The notes: a model not told the origin generated them from the sequence alone. Numbered from the stretch's first letter, positions 7,665 to 15,355 are shown. The stretch is DNA of 45,285 nt from Turicibacter sp. (GCA_009780245.1 WRAJ01000016.1:1-45285); one strand, 5' to 3'. Numbers and translations: made by a program.

Positions 7665-8117
7665 TTACTTCACATCCACCAATTCGAAGCGTTCGCAAAC
7701 GAGTAGCATGTCCTCTGTAAATGCCATGCCAAGTTCGGCTAACTCCCTAGTAAAGACTTCTTTGTGACCCTCATACCAGTATTCATAACTCAAGTCACCT
7801 TCGCCCTCAGCCCGAGCAAACGCTTCCGTCACTTCATTCATCGGTGTGAGCGTCACCTCGACGATTTTGATCATCGCTACGGGTTCATCTTTGCTGTTCA
7901 AAACAATGCTGTAATCCCCCACCGCTGGTAACGGCTCATCTGCCTCATAAAAAGCATGCCCACTACAAGTCGCCGTTTTAATCCCGCGAATAATCAAGTC
8001 CGCTAATTCATCTGCCACCTCAGTATACTCCCAACCAAATTGCTCCGCAATCACATTCGTCGGCGCCGTCTTCCCCTGCCAAAATTCATTCCAATATTTC
8101 TGTGCTTGTTCATTCAT
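7665..8117 (-). CDS. ASCH domain-containing protein
   Basis: A 150-residue protein with the ASCH fold signature: KTATCSGHAFYEADEPLPAVGDYSIVLNSKDEPVAMIKIVEV, a basic GIKTAT strand followed by the G-D-Y and hydrophobic beta strands. The C-terminal part (YWYEGHKEVFTRE, then MLLVCERFELV) is the usual end of this subgroup. ASCH domains resemble PUA domains and are thought to bind RNA; some members are ribonucleases or act on modified nucleosides. A specific activity cannot be assigned here. The ATG is weakly preceded by GGAGGC. A small inverted repeat (CCCTAA/TTAGGG, 7642-7664) just past the stop may act as a weak terminator. Confidence 0.8.
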   Translation of the reverse strand: MNEQAQKYWNEFWQGKTAPTNVIAEQFGWEYTEVADELADLIIRGIKTATCSGHAFYEADEPLPAVGDYSIVLNSKDEPVAMIKIVEVTLTPMNEVTEAFARAEGEGDLSYEYWYEGHKEVFTRELAELGMAFTEDMLLVCERFELVDVK

Positions 8118-8138
8118 GTTATATGCCTCCGATCTAAT

Positions 8139-8600
8139 CTAAACTTTTATTTCATAAATCCGTGATACGTCGCCCCACGGGTGATAACCGTCAGCGATGT
8201 AGTCAAAGCCGTGTTTTTCATACAAGCCGATGTGATCGGTTGCTAGATACAGACTTTCGAATCCCGCTTCAGCGCAGTCGATTTTTAGTTGTTCGATTAA
8301 CAACGCCGATAAATTTTGCCCGCGGTATTTTTTCTCTACAAACAACGCGCATAACCAAGGCCATAAATCCATGCGGCTAATGAAGTCGTTTGTGATGAGA
8401 CCGACACATCCGATGATGTTATCTGCGTCCATGAGTAGGTACCACACTGGTAGGGGGTTGTCCGTGACGATACTGTTGAGAATGCAATCTTCATAGACTT
8501 TTTTGTTGCTTCTGTTTCCCCACCTCTTTTGAAAATAAGCAATCGCTTGCTCTTTGTATTCAGGTTGTTTTCTGACATTAATTACGTTTAATTCCATCAT
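8139..8600 (-). CDS. GNAT family N-acetyltransferase
   Basis: A 153-residue acetyltransferase. Motif A reads LCALFVEKKYRGQNLSALLIEQL, with the variant loop R-G-Q-N-L-S where Gly is usual at the fourth position. A later segment, LYLATDHIGLYEKHGFDYI, gives the motif B FYxKxGF equivalent. The start has AAAGGAG about 8 nt upstream, with tandem ATGs at 8600 and 8597. It ends 21 nt before the ASCH gene, so the two are probably co-transcribed. Divergent from the flavin reductase-like gene. Substrate unknown. Confidence 0.85.
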   Translation of the reverse strand: MMELNVINVRKQPEYKEQAIAYFQKRWGNRSNKKVYEDCILNSIVTDNPLPVWYLLMDADNIIGCVGLITNDFISRMDLWPWLCALFVEKKYRGQNLSALLIEQLKIDCAEAGFESLYLATDHIGLYEKHGFDYIADGYHPWGDVSRIYEIKV

Positions 8601-8617
8601 TGTTAAACTCCTTTTTC

Positions 8618-8646
8618 TTGTTAATTATGTGAAAATCTAGTATGAT
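8618..8646 (+). promoter_or_regulatory. Sigma-A-type promoter of the flavin reductase-like gene
   Basis: TTGTTA at 8618-8623 and TATGAT at 8641-8646 with a 17-nt spacer, 34 nt before the gene's ATG. Confidence 0.75.
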
Positions 8647-8679
8647 AATAAATAGTAGGATCAGGAAGGAGCTTCAACG

Positions 8680-9249
8680 ATGTCAAAAACAAAAGTTAAA
8701 ACACCGTTTCGCCCCGTTTATCCTTCGCCAGCAGGTTTGATTGTTTCGGTTGATGAAACGGGAAAACCCAATGTCATGACTGCTGGTGAAGTGTTTAATA
8801 TTAGTCTTAAAGACCCTTGTATCATTGGGATCGCCTTGCGAAAGGCGACTTATACCCACTCGCTCATTACGAATGCCAAAGCTTTTACCGTCAATTTTCC
8901 AACCGTGGCGATCTTGGATAAGATGGATTTAGTTGGGACGATTTCGGGTAGAGATGGCTTGGATAAATTTACTGAATATGGGTTAACGCCGCTTGCTTCT
9001 GATGTTGTGGTGCCACCGATCATTGAAGAATGTCCAGTCAATTTAGAATGTCAGTTGCTCAACGTATCAGAGGTTGGTGATCACGATTTATTCTTAGGTG
9101 AGGTCGTAGCGATGCACGTTGATTCGGATAAGCTCAACGCGCAAGAGCAAGTGATGATCGAGAAAGTCGATGGTTTCTTATTCGCAGAATGGGGTTATTA
9201 TCGCTTTGGGGAAAAACTGGAAAGGGTTGGCTTTACGCGCCGTCGATGA
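8680..9249 (+). CDS. Flavin reductase-like protein (FMN-binding split barrel)
   Basis: A 189-residue protein of the flavin reductase/DIM6-NTAB family. The opening PVYPSPAGLIVSVDETGKPNVMTAGEVF is the characteristic FMN-binding split-barrel start. The central FTVNFPTVAILDKMDLVG and CQLLNVSEVGDHDLFLGEVVAM match the family core. Members bind FMN and use NAD(P)H to reduce flavins, or act as partner components of oxidoreductases; the precise reaction is not evident. AGGAAGGAG lies 9 nt before the ATG. It appears monocistronic, with its own promoter and a strong terminator. Confidence 0.82.
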   Translation: MSKTKVKTPFRPVYPSPAGLIVSVDETGKPNVMTAGEVFNISLKDPCIIGIALRKATYTHSLITNAKAFTVNFPTVAILDKMDLVGTISGRDGLDKFTEYGLTPLASDVVVPPIIEECPVNLECQLLNVSEVGDHDLFLGEVVAMHVDSDKLNAQEQVMIEKVDGFLFAEWGYYRFGEKLERVGFTRRR

Positions 9250-9274
9250 GAGTTAGCTCTCATCGATTTTTTTA
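9243..9274 (+). terminator. Strong intrinsic terminator of the flavin reductase-like gene
   Basis: A 10-bp perfect stem TCGATGAGAG/CTCTCATCGA with a TTAG loop, followed by a T run. The stem begins within the last codons of the gene. Confidence 0.9.
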
Positions 9275-9432
9275 TGACTATCAAAAACCAACGTGTGCCC
9301 CAACACACCATCCTCATACTTAACATGCGGTGACGCAATCAGCAACTCATAATCTCCCCCTGTATACGCCCAACGCCTTGCAAATTTCAACCCACAGCAA
9401 AATAGGCTTAACCAATATCGCCGGTTAAACCA
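9253..9432 (-). pseudogene. Possible C-terminal gene remnant
   Basis: On the minus strand one frame stays open for about 60 codons. Its last part reads like protein: RRWAYTGGDYELLIASPHV, then KYEDGVLGHTLVF, ending at a TAA at 9253-9255 inside the terminator of the opposite gene. There is no start codon or binding site, and the frame closes just upstream inside the end of the next GNAT gene. It may be the tail of a decayed gene. The family is not recognised. Confidence 0.35.
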
Positions 9433-9901
9433 AATTTTTAATCATGATTAAACAAGGGTTCTCTTCGTCCCATATTTGCGTGTCGGTATAAAAATCCATA
9501 AAACCGGCGGCTTCGTAAAAACGCCGTGTCGCTTCATAATGCCGAGATGCTCGTAGTGGGCTCAACGTCTTCACCATCACATACGAGCAACACCGCTCAG
9601 TGAAATGTTCTTCTAAAGTTAGATAGAGCTTAATTCCTAGTCCTTTGCGGTGGTAATCCGGATGAATGCCGCACACGTAAATCTCGCCAGTCCGCTCGTG
9701 GTGAATCTTTCCAGCGAAAAACCCAACACATTCCCCTTCATGAAATGCCCCGAAAAAGGGGTGTTCCCCAACCGTCTCAATGTAACCAACCAAGCTTTCG
9801 GCGTTACCAAACCACTCTGGCAAAACGCTCAAAATCTGCTCGGCATATTGCTTCTTCAACTGTCCGTCTGTTATTTCTAAAACGCGATAATCGTAAAACA
9901 T
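9425..9901 (-). CDS. GNAT family N-acetyltransferase with leader-peptide control region
   Basis: A 158-residue acetyltransferase. Motif A is IYVCGIHPDYHRKGLGIKLY, with the H-R-K-G-L-G acetyl-CoA loop. It continues with SPLRASRHYEATRRFYEAAGF, the motif B of GNATs that act on small metabolites or drugs. GGAGG lies 4 nt before the ATG, an unusually short spacing. Unlike the other GNAT genes here, it has its own promoter, a long leader with a short ORF and hairpins able to hide its ribosome binding site. That arrangement is known from inducible antibiotic-resistance genes, so an inducible detoxifying role is a reasonable but untested inference. Confidence 0.85.
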   Translation of the reverse strand: MFYDYRVLEITDGQLKKQYAEQILSVLPEWFGNAESLVGYIETVGEHPFFGAFHEGECVGFFAGKIHHERTGEIYVCGIHPDYHRKGLGIKLYLTLEEHFTERCCSYVMVKTLSPLRASRHYEATRRFYEAAGFMDFYTDTQIWDEENPCLIMIKNLV

Positions 9902-9905
9902 AAGT

Positions 9906-9973
9906 CCTCCAAAAATTCATTCGGAGGTGCAGGCATTAACGCCTCATAAAACTTTTAATCCCTGCTTCCTCCG
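9906..9973 (-). promoter_or_regulatory. Candidate translational attenuator upstream of the GNAT gene
   Basis: On the minus strand CGGAGGAAGCAGG (9973-9961) can pair with CCTGCACCTCCG (9933-9922), giving an 11-bp stem. The same CCTCC can pair instead with the GGAGG binding site of the GNAT gene (9910-9906) across a 12-nt loop. The two structures exclude each other. The 5' arm lies inside the last codons of the leader peptide, so ribosome position there would decide which forms. A second short ORF (9936-9877, MPAPPNEFLEDLCFTIIAF) overlaps the GNAT start. Confidence 0.55.
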
Positions 9974-10014
9974 CAATCTATTGTATTGATGTTATTTTTT
10001 GTTAAGTTAACCAT
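9955..10014 (-). CDS. Candidate 19-residue leader peptide
   Basis: A 20-codon ORF, MVNLTKNNINTIDCGGSRD, with AAAGGAG placed 9 nt before its ATG and a consensus promoter about 35 nt further upstream. The codons for C-G-G-S-R form the 5' arm of the attenuator hairpin. Too short to be an enzyme; its position fits a regulatory leader. No protein family is claimed. Confidence 0.5.
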   Translation of the reverse strand: MVNLTKNNINTIDCGGSRD

Positions 10015-10048
10015 GACACATCGCTCCTTTCGTTTAAAGTTAGTTGCT

Positions 10049-10077
10049 ATTATACTGGATTGCGGGATTAATCGCAA
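10049..10077 (-). promoter_or_regulatory. Promoter for the leader peptide and GNAT gene
   Basis: On the minus strand TTGCGA (10077-10072), a 17-nt spacer and TATAAT (10054-10049). The start of the leader ORF follows about 35 nt downstream. Confidence 0.75.
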
Positions 10078-10099
10078 GTTTTTATTTTTAAAGCATGAT

Positions 10100-10138
10100 A
10101 AAAGAAGTTGCCGTGGTTATCGTTAAGCAACTTCTTTT
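10100..10138 (-). terminator. Terminator of the Ser/Thr kinase gene
   Basis: Perfect 12-bp stem AAAAGAAGTTGC/GCAACTTCTTTT with a 15-nt loop, located just past the stop of the kinase gene. The A/T-rich ends give a T run on either strand. Confidence 0.85.
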
Positions 10139-10141
10139 ACC

Positions 10142-11401
10142 TTAAAATTCAATAAATCCCACAATCGAACCCGTTGCATTCACCGGCTCGCCGTTTCGAC
10201 TTCCCATTGGGCTTGATAACGCATGGTAAATAAAATACACTTGCAAGTCGCTCCCCATTTCCAGATGACTAAAATCAAAATTAGTCTCAAACGTGTCCGG
10301 GGTGAACGTCACGACCGCCAACATTCCATCAGCGGTGGACAAATAAAACACCGTCGTCCCACCTTGTGAACGCCAACTTTCTAAATAACCGCTAGCGTAC
10401 ATAAACGTTCCACCCAGATCGTCCTCATCGCCAAGCGTCGTAAAAATAGCCTCCGGTGCTGGCACAAATGTATCAAGCGACGGCGCCAAACCACTAAGCA
10501 CACTCGGCACAATCGTCACTTCCGACAAATCAACCTCTCTACGAATCTCAGCACCATCTCCGGCTGAGATGTGCCAATACCTAAACGCAAAATAAGCGAA
10601 AAACACAAAAATTAAAACACATACTGCAACTGCAACCTTGACTAAAAGTCCTCGCGTTTTATTCTCCGTGGAAGAATCGTCATCAATCACCGTAAGTCTT
10701 AACCTTCTTAGGTCATAATCAAGTTGCCTCACATCTTGATAGCGGCGTGTTTGATCCATCGCTGTGCAATTTTTTACAATCGCTGCTAGTCCTTCCTGGC
10801 TGATCAGCATCTCATTGGGTTTCATGCCCGTGATCATCACATTCAACAACACCCCTAGCGCATAGATATCACTACTCGCAGTCGATTGATTAAACCCAAA
10901 CTGCTCCGGTGCTGCATATCCCGGTGTTCCGAGTAATTGCGTGTCTTCGGTTTGACTGTTCTTATAAAAGCGCGCAATGTCAAAGTCGATCAGTTTCACT
11001 TGCGCTTGTGGGGTGACAATGATGTTATTAGGGGTAATGTCACGGTGGATAATGCCGTTTTGGTGAACGACGTTTAAGATTGAAGTTAATTGTTGCACGT
11101 ATGTAATGGCAACGCGTTCCTCTAACATAACGTTATCATCTAGGATGCGTTTTAACGTTGTACCCACTGCGTATTCAATGATAACGGTGATATGATGCTC
11201 TTTTTCCACTACTTCAATAATTTCAGAAAGTCCTTGGTGTTTGATGGTTTGCAACGTTTGATAAAGTCGCATTTTTTCTTTTGGCAACTCTTTTTTCACG
11301 TATTGCGCACCACTAAAAGGATCCTGAATCAAAGAAGTGCTGTACTTTCCCTTATTCACAACCGAAATGGTTTCAAAATTTTCATATTTATTATCCGCCA
11401 T
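10142..11401 (-). CDS. Membrane-anchored Ser/Thr protein kinase (PASTA-less, Hanks type)
   Basis: A 419-residue protein with a cytosolic kinase domain (~1-240), one transmembrane helix (~251-273) and an extracytoplasmic domain (~280-419) that I do not recognise; it is not built of PASTA repeats. Catalytic features are a VKK lysine near residue 36, HRDITPNNI (Asp121, Asn126) and the activation segment ending AAPEQF. The Mg-binding triplet reads DFD (139-141) instead of DFG. The glycine loop is poor (one Gly in NKGKYST). The kinase is probably active because the Asp residues remain, but this is not certain. Start ATG has AGGAG 9 nt upstream. It is divergent from a small HTH-like gene, which may be a partner. 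Confidence 0.85.
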   Translation of the reverse strand: MADNKYENFETISVVNKGKYSTSLIQDPFSGAQYVKKELPKEKMRLYQTLQTIKHQGLSEIIEVVEKEHHITVIIEYAVGTTLKRILDDNVMLEERVAITYVQQLTSILNVVHQNGIIHRDITPNNIIVTPQAQVKLIDFDIARFYKNSQTEDTQLLGTPGYAAPEQFGFNQSTASSDIYALGVLLNVMITGMKPNEMLISQEGLAAIVKNCTAMDQTRRYQDVRQLDYDLRRLRLTVIDDDSSTENKTRGLLVKVAVAVCVLIFVFFAYFAFRYWHISAGDGAEIRREVDLSEVTIVPSVLSGLAPSLDTFVPAPEAIFTTLGDEDDLGGTFMYASGYLESWRSQGGTTVFYLSTADGMLAVVTFTPDTFETNFDFSHLEMGSDLQVYFIYHALSSPMGSRNGEPVNATGSIVGFIEF

Positions 11402-11506
11402 AAGCTAAAACTCCTGTATCGTTTATTACTAGGTGTCATTTTAGCATAAGTTCCTAGCAAGGGAAAGTATATTTCAAACATTTTAACACACTTTTGAACG
11501 TTAAGC

Positions 11507-11536
11507 TTGATACCAACAGACATTTTGTATTATAAT
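11507..11536 (+). promoter_or_regulatory. Promoter of the small HTH-like gene
   Basis: TTGATA at 11507-11512 and TATAAT at 11531-11536 with an 18-nt spacer, 31 nt before the ATG at 11568. Confidence 0.75.
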
Positions 11537-11567
11537 AGAATGGAAATAAAACGACGAGGTTTAAAGC

Positions 11568-11987
11568 ATGGAAAAAACAAGTTTATTGCTAGAAGTGTTA
11601 AAAACAAAAAGTGATTATCAAGAAGTGGTCGCTAATACCGAGCCACTGTTCATCCATTCAACGTTGGCTGAGTATTTAAATGAATTACTAGTGGTCAAAC
11701 AACTGAAAAAAGCGGATGTTATTTTAAAGTCAGGGCTTGAACGCACCTACGCTTATCAAATTTTTTCCGGCAAAAAAGCACCAGCGCGAGACAAATTGAT
11801 TGCGCTGGCTATTGGTATGCAGCTCACCTTTGAGGAAGTGCAAAACTTGTTCAAAGTAAACGGCTATGCGCAACTATACCCTAAAAATAAGCGTGATAAT
11901 ATTATTATTTTTGCTTTGTATAAAGGGCAAAGTATGATGACATTAAACGATAATCTTTTAACGATGGGAGAAGCGATTGTTACATAA
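11568..11987 (+). CDS. Small HTH-like protein divergent from the kinase
   Basis: A 139-residue protein. Residues ~35-105 look like an XRE/Cro-type helix-turn-helix: LAEYLNELLVVKQLKKADVI, then GLERTYAYQIFSGKKAPARD with the usual recognition-helix spacing, then KLIALAIGMQLTFEEVQNLF. The last 35 residues (YPKNKRDNIIIFALYKGQSM and on) are more conserved-looking than a simple tail and may be a docking region. It has its own promoter and GAGG before the ATG. Because it is divergent from the Ser/Thr kinase, it could be a substrate or regulator of it. That is inference from position only. Confidence 0.65.
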   Translation: MEKTSLLLEVLKTKSDYQEVVANTEPLFIHSTLAEYLNELLVVKQLKKADVILKSGLERTYAYQIFSGKKAPARDKLIALAIGMQLTFEEVQNLFKVNGYAQLYPKNKRDNIIIFALYKGQSMMTLNDNLLTMGEAIVT

Positions 11988-12126
11988 AAATGTGTTTTTT
12001 GTGTAAACTATAAGGTATCTAAGTCTAGCTGTAAACGTTTGTGGGCTCGCAGCACACCATATCATAATGTCACTGTGCTATGCTAGCTACGTCATTTTAA
12101 AATTAGTATAAGGAGTCGTGAAGAGA

Positions 12127-13140
12127 ATGAAAAAACAATTATTTAAGCCGTCGTTGATGGCTGCGTTAGTTCTATTACTAGGGGTTGTCACACTTGTGGG
12201 TTGTGGTTCGAATGATGAACCGGCAAATGAGGAAGAAGTAACGGAAGCACCGACGGAATACGAAGAGGAGGCCGAAGAAAGCATTCGTGTAGCCGACTTC
12301 GTGGGTACTTGGAGCGAAGACGATCAGATGAGACTCTTGCTCGCAGCGGATGGTACCGGGGATTGGATTGACATGTTTGATAATTTCGAGTGGGAAGTTG
12401 TCGGCAATGAATTTCATATTCACTTACCAGATGATATGCTTGCTAGGTTTTATTTTGAGTTTGAGGACGACACGCTTTTCCTCGACAGTATTATAGCAGA
12501 AGATATCGAATTTCATTTTGTGAGAATGTCTTATGAAGTGTTGGAGATTGAGGAGCATCCGTTATTATCAGCAAGTAATGAAGAAATTCAACAAGCTGTT
12601 CTTGATGCTTTGAACGAGGCAGATAGCGAAGTATATCGAGAACTTACAGGCTTTGCTTCTGAACAAGAGTTTATTGCTGGGTTACTAGGGGTTGATCCGA
12701 CAGTTGTTTTTCAAGTTATGAATCAAGGTGTCAGAAGCGGAAATCGAACCACTAGTGTTTCAGTACAGCGCTTAGACCGACTTGGGAATGTTTTCTCTGC
12801 TGCAAATAGACGTTATGCTACCGAAGACATTTTCTTATATTGGGACTTCCTCTATGAGTTTGATGAGGACGAGGATCTGCTAAGGTTGATCATGAGACAT
12901 CACTTTGACATTGAATTAGATATGTCTGGCGTCACAAGAGAAAACTTCGATGCGATTGAAATCGGCATGTCTTTAGACGAAGTTAGTGCACTCCTCGGAA
13001 GTGAAGGCTCGCTGGGTGTCACGTCAGGCAATCACGAAGTTAGAACGTGGAGCCGTGAGTTTGGTGGTGGCACTACGGTGATCATCTCCATTTATTTCAT
13101 CGACGACCACGTTACCTCATTATCACAAATTGGTTGGTAA
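12127..13140 (+). CDS. Acidic lipoprotein with C-terminal BLIP/SmpA-like domain
   Basis: Predicted lipoprotein of 337 residues. Signal sequence with lipobox LVGC (LLLGVVTLVGCGSN), then an acidic linker rich in Glu. Residues ~55-130 may be a beta-rich lipocalin-like segment (DFVGTWSEDDQMRLLLAADG). The C-terminal ~70 residues carry NFDAIEIGMSLDEVSALLG, the motif of BLIP-like/DUF3862 and SmpA/OmlA-type domains often found on Gram-positive lipoproteins. I chose the ATG at 12127, 11 nt after AGGAG; an in-frame GTG at 12118 is only 2 nt from it. Weak promoter-like hexamers TTGTGG (12039) and CATAAT (12063) precede it. Function unknown. Confidence 0.75.
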   Translation: MKKQLFKPSLMAALVLLLGVVTLVGCGSNDEPANEEEVTEAPTEYEEEAEESIRVADFVGTWSEDDQMRLLLAADGTGDWIDMFDNFEWEVVGNEFHIHLPDDMLARFYFEFEDDTLFLDSIIAEDIEFHFVRMSYEVLEIEEHPLLSASNEEIQQAVLDALNEADSEVYRELTGFASEQEFIAGLLGVDPTVVFQVMNQGVRSGNRTTSVSVQRLDRLGNVFSAANRRYATEDIFLYWDFLYEFDEDEDLLRLIMRHHFDIELDMSGVTRENFDAIEIGMSLDEVSALLGSEGSLGVTSGNHEVRTWSREFGGGTTVIISIYFIDDHVTSLSQIGW

Positions 13141-13153
13141 TTGATAACATTTT

Positions 13154-13215
13154 AAAAGAAGCTAAGTCTTTCGCAACTGGCGCAATCCAGTCCCAGAAAC
13201 TTACGCTTCTTTTTT
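13154..13215 (+). terminator. Terminator of the lipoprotein gene
   Basis: Long hairpin whose base is AAAAGAAGC/GCTTCTTTT with further pairing (AAGT/ACTT) inside, followed by a T run. Confidence 0.7.
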
Positions 13216-13236
13216 AATTCGTTAATTTTAAGCAAA

Positions 13237-13263
13237 ATGCCGAAGCAGTACAAGCTTCGGCAT
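13237..13263 (-). terminator. Terminator of the metallophosphoesterase gene
   Basis: Perfect 10-bp stem ATGCCGAAGC/GCTTCGGCAT with a 7-nt loop. On the minus strand it is followed by TTTTGCTT. Confidence 0.75.
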
Positions 13264-13315
13264 CGTAACTAAGTTAGAAAAGAGTTGAGAATATCGGCAA
13301 AACCACGTAGTTTGC

Positions 13316-13870
13316 TTAAATAGAGTGCCGATAATTATCTGACGACACTGCTTTCTCAAATTTTCTAGTCTCAATCACACGCCCATCATCCGCACGAAAT
13401 AGCTCCACTTCATAATGATGCGCACGAATCGTGAGCTTTATATAAGTGGGCAATCCTCTTCGGTCTCGAGGTGCTTCGATACTCCCCGGATTCAAAACAA
13501 GTAAATCCCCGACCATTTTCATATCGTTAATGTGCGTGTGCCCGTAACAAACAATGCGTACGTTTGGCATTTTTTTTGCCTTCTCTACAATCATCTTCGT
13601 ATAGACGTACACATAATCACGATGACCGTGAATAACAAGGACATCACCGAATGCCGGAATGGTTAACGTCTTGAATTCCTCGTATCCCGATCCTCGATCG
13701 TGGTTGCCACGCACGCGCACAAAGCGCCTCATCAATTCATCGTGATAATCAAACGTTGAATCGCCACAATGAATAAAAAAATCCGCCTCCGTTTCATGCC
13801 GCGCAACCATTTCTTTTAAATGGCGATCTCTGCCATGGTTATCACTTGCAATAATTAGAACTTTCTCCAT
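13316..13870 (-). CDS. YfcE/MJ0936-type metallophosphoesterase
   Basis: A 184-residue calcineurin-like phosphoesterase. All metal-binding motifs of the YfcE family are present: SDNHGR (D-x-H), HCGDS, RGNHD, VIHGH and YGHTH, ending LLVLNPGSIEAPR. Members hydrolyse phosphodiesters with two divalent metals; the natural substrate is rarely known. I start it at the ATG at 13870 because AGGAAG lies 7 nt upstream; an in-frame GTG at 13888 sits before that site. It is monocistronic with its own promoter and terminator. Confidence 0.88.
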   Translation of the reverse strand: MEKVLIIASDNHGRDRHLKEMVARHETEADFFIHCGDSTFDYHDELMRRFVRVRGNHDRGSGYEEFKTLTIPAFGDVLVIHGHRDYVYVYTKMIVEKAKKMPNVRIVCYGHTHINDMKMVGDLLVLNPGSIEAPRDRRGLPTYIKLTIRAHHYEVELFRADDGRVIETRKFEKAVSSDNYRHSI

Positions 13871-13940
13871 CCTCTGACTTCCTTTCACATGAACTCATTC
13901 CACTTTTTTCATGATCTAAAACCGATTGTCTTTGGCTGCT

Positions 13941-13969
13941 AGTATAGCATATTTTTAATTTTTTTACAA
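13941..13969 (-). promoter_or_regulatory. Promoter of the metallophosphoesterase gene
   Basis: On the minus strand TTGTAA (13969-13964), a 17-nt spacer ending TGC, and TATACT (13946-13941), an extended -10. Confidence 0.7.
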
Positions 13970-14037
13970 AGAATAGTACTATGTGATGGTAACCCCTTAC
14001 CGAAGTGATCGATTTTTGGTGAGAAAACAACAGATTG

Positions 14038-14236
14038 ATTTTTTTTTGAAAAAATTTAAAAAAAAAGCTTTCCCCTTACGTTACGTCATGTGTTATAATG
14101 TAAAGCATAAGTGGAAACCGATTTCGGGAATTCGCTTGAAAATTACCGCATTAGTGATTGTAGGAAAACCTAAAAGTGGCTTTAGAATTTCTATAATGAC
14201 TTAAAAGCTGTTTAAAACATACAAGGAGGAATCATA
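14038..14236 (+). promoter_or_regulatory. Promoter and ~135-nt leader of the ald-arcA-ornithine operon
   Basis: The gap 13889-14236 holds no convincing gene. Extended -10 TGTTATAAT is at 14091-14099; the -35 (TCCCCT, 14071-14076) is poor, but an A/T tract (14038-14068) sits where an UP element would. GGAAACCGATTTCG at 14112 resembles a CcpA cre site only partly (about 10 of 14 positions). The leader has small hairpins (CCGA/TCGG, CTAAA/TTTAG) and a strong AAGGAGG before ald. This is the only good promoter seen before the eleven-gene run. Confidence 0.55.
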
Positions 14237-15355
14237 ATGAAAATAGGAGTACCAAAGGAAATAAAAAATAACGAGAACCGCGTAGCATGTACGCCAGCAG
14301 GTGTGGTGCAATTAGTGGCTAATGGACACGAGGTAGTCGTGGAGACGAATGCTGGAAGCGGATCAGGCTTCACCAATGAGATGTACATTAAAGCCGGTGC
14401 TAGAATTGTCGATACGGCCAAAGAAGCATGGACACAAGAAATGGTAATGAAAGTTAAGGAGCCACTTCCACAGGAATTTGACTATTTCACTGAAGGTTTG
14501 ATCTTATTTACGTACCTACACCTTGCACCAGAAGTGGAATTGACAAAAGCATTGATGGATAAAAAAGTGGTGTCAATCGCTTATGAAACGGTTGAGTTAG
14601 CTGATGGCTCATTACCATTACTAACGCCAATGAGCGAGGTAGCGGGAAGAATGTCAACACAAGTCGGGGCACAATTCTTGACAAAGTTCTACGGTGGAAA
14701 AGGAAAGCTTTTAGGTGGGGTTCCTGGTGTAGCACCTGCTAAAGTAACCGTCATCGGTGGTGGAATTTCTGGGACGCACGCTGCAAAAATGGCAGTTGGT
14801 TTAGGCGCAGACGTTACCATCTTAGACGTTAGCCCAAAACGCCTTCGCGAATTATCTGATCTGTTCGGAAACGAAGCACGCATTATTATGTCGAACACGT
14901 TTAACATTGAAAAGCATGTGGCTGAGTCGGATCTATTAATTGGTGCCGTTCTAATCCCTGGTAAAAAAGCGCCAACGTTAGTATCAGAAGAAATGGTAAA
15001 ATCAATGGAGCCAGGTTCAGTGATCGTCGACATCGCGATCGATCAAGGTGGATCAATTGAAACCATTGGTGGAAAAGTGACCACACACGAGAACCCAATC
15101 TTTGAAAAATACGGTGTTCTTCACTACTCAGTGGCTAACATGCCAGGTGCAGTGCCACAAACGTCAACTTATGCGTTAACAAACGTTACGTTACCGTATG
15201 CGGTTCAGATCGCCAACAAAGGGTACAAGCAAGCTTGTTTAGACGATCCAGCTTTATTATTGGGAATCAACACCTTAGAAGGTCATTGTACTTATCAAGC
15301 GGTTGCGGATGATCAAGGATTAGCGTACGTTGATCCAAGTAGCTTATTAGCATAA
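14237..15355 (+). CDS. ald: Alanine dehydrogenase
   Basis: A 372-residue cytosolic enzyme that converts L-alanine to pyruvate, ammonia and NADH. The N-terminus [20 protein letters not shown] with the conserved Arg is family-typical. So are [13 protein letters not shown] (substrate Lys), LFTYLHLAP (catalytic His), [19 protein letters not shown] (NAD-binding) and [13 protein letters not shown] (catalytic Asp). Full length for the family. AAGGAGG lies 9 nt before the ATG. It leads an operon whose thiolase step yields alanine, so here it probably oxidises the alanine made from ornithine, after racemisation by Alr. Confidence 0.97.
   Translation: MKIGVPKEIKNNENRVACTPAGVVQLVANGHEVVVETNAGSGSGFTNEMYIKAGARIVDTAKEAWTQEMVMKVKEPLPQEFDYFTEGLILFTYLHLAPEVELTKALMDKKVVSIAYETVELADGSLPLLTPMSEVAGRMSTQVGAQFLTKFYGGKGKLLGGVPGVAPAKVTVIGGGISGTHAAKMAVGLGADVTILDVSPKRLRELSDLFGNEARIIMSNTFNIEKHVAESDLLIGAVLIPGKKAPTLVSEEMVKSMEPGSVIVDIAIDQGGSIETIGGKVTTHENPIFEKYGVLHYSVANMPGAVPQTSTYALTNVTLPYAVQIANKGYKQACLDDPALLLGINTLEGHCTYQAVADDQGLAYVDPSSLLA

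Noticed and set aside
13983..14204. Plus-strand 73-codon open frame before ald
   Set aside because: It spans the A/T tract and the extended -10 promoter of the operon, and its start has no binding site.
14689..15033. Minus-strand 114-codon open frame inside ald
   Set aside because: It is antisense to the NAD-binding domain of alanine dehydrogenase. Its composition is that of a shadow frame.
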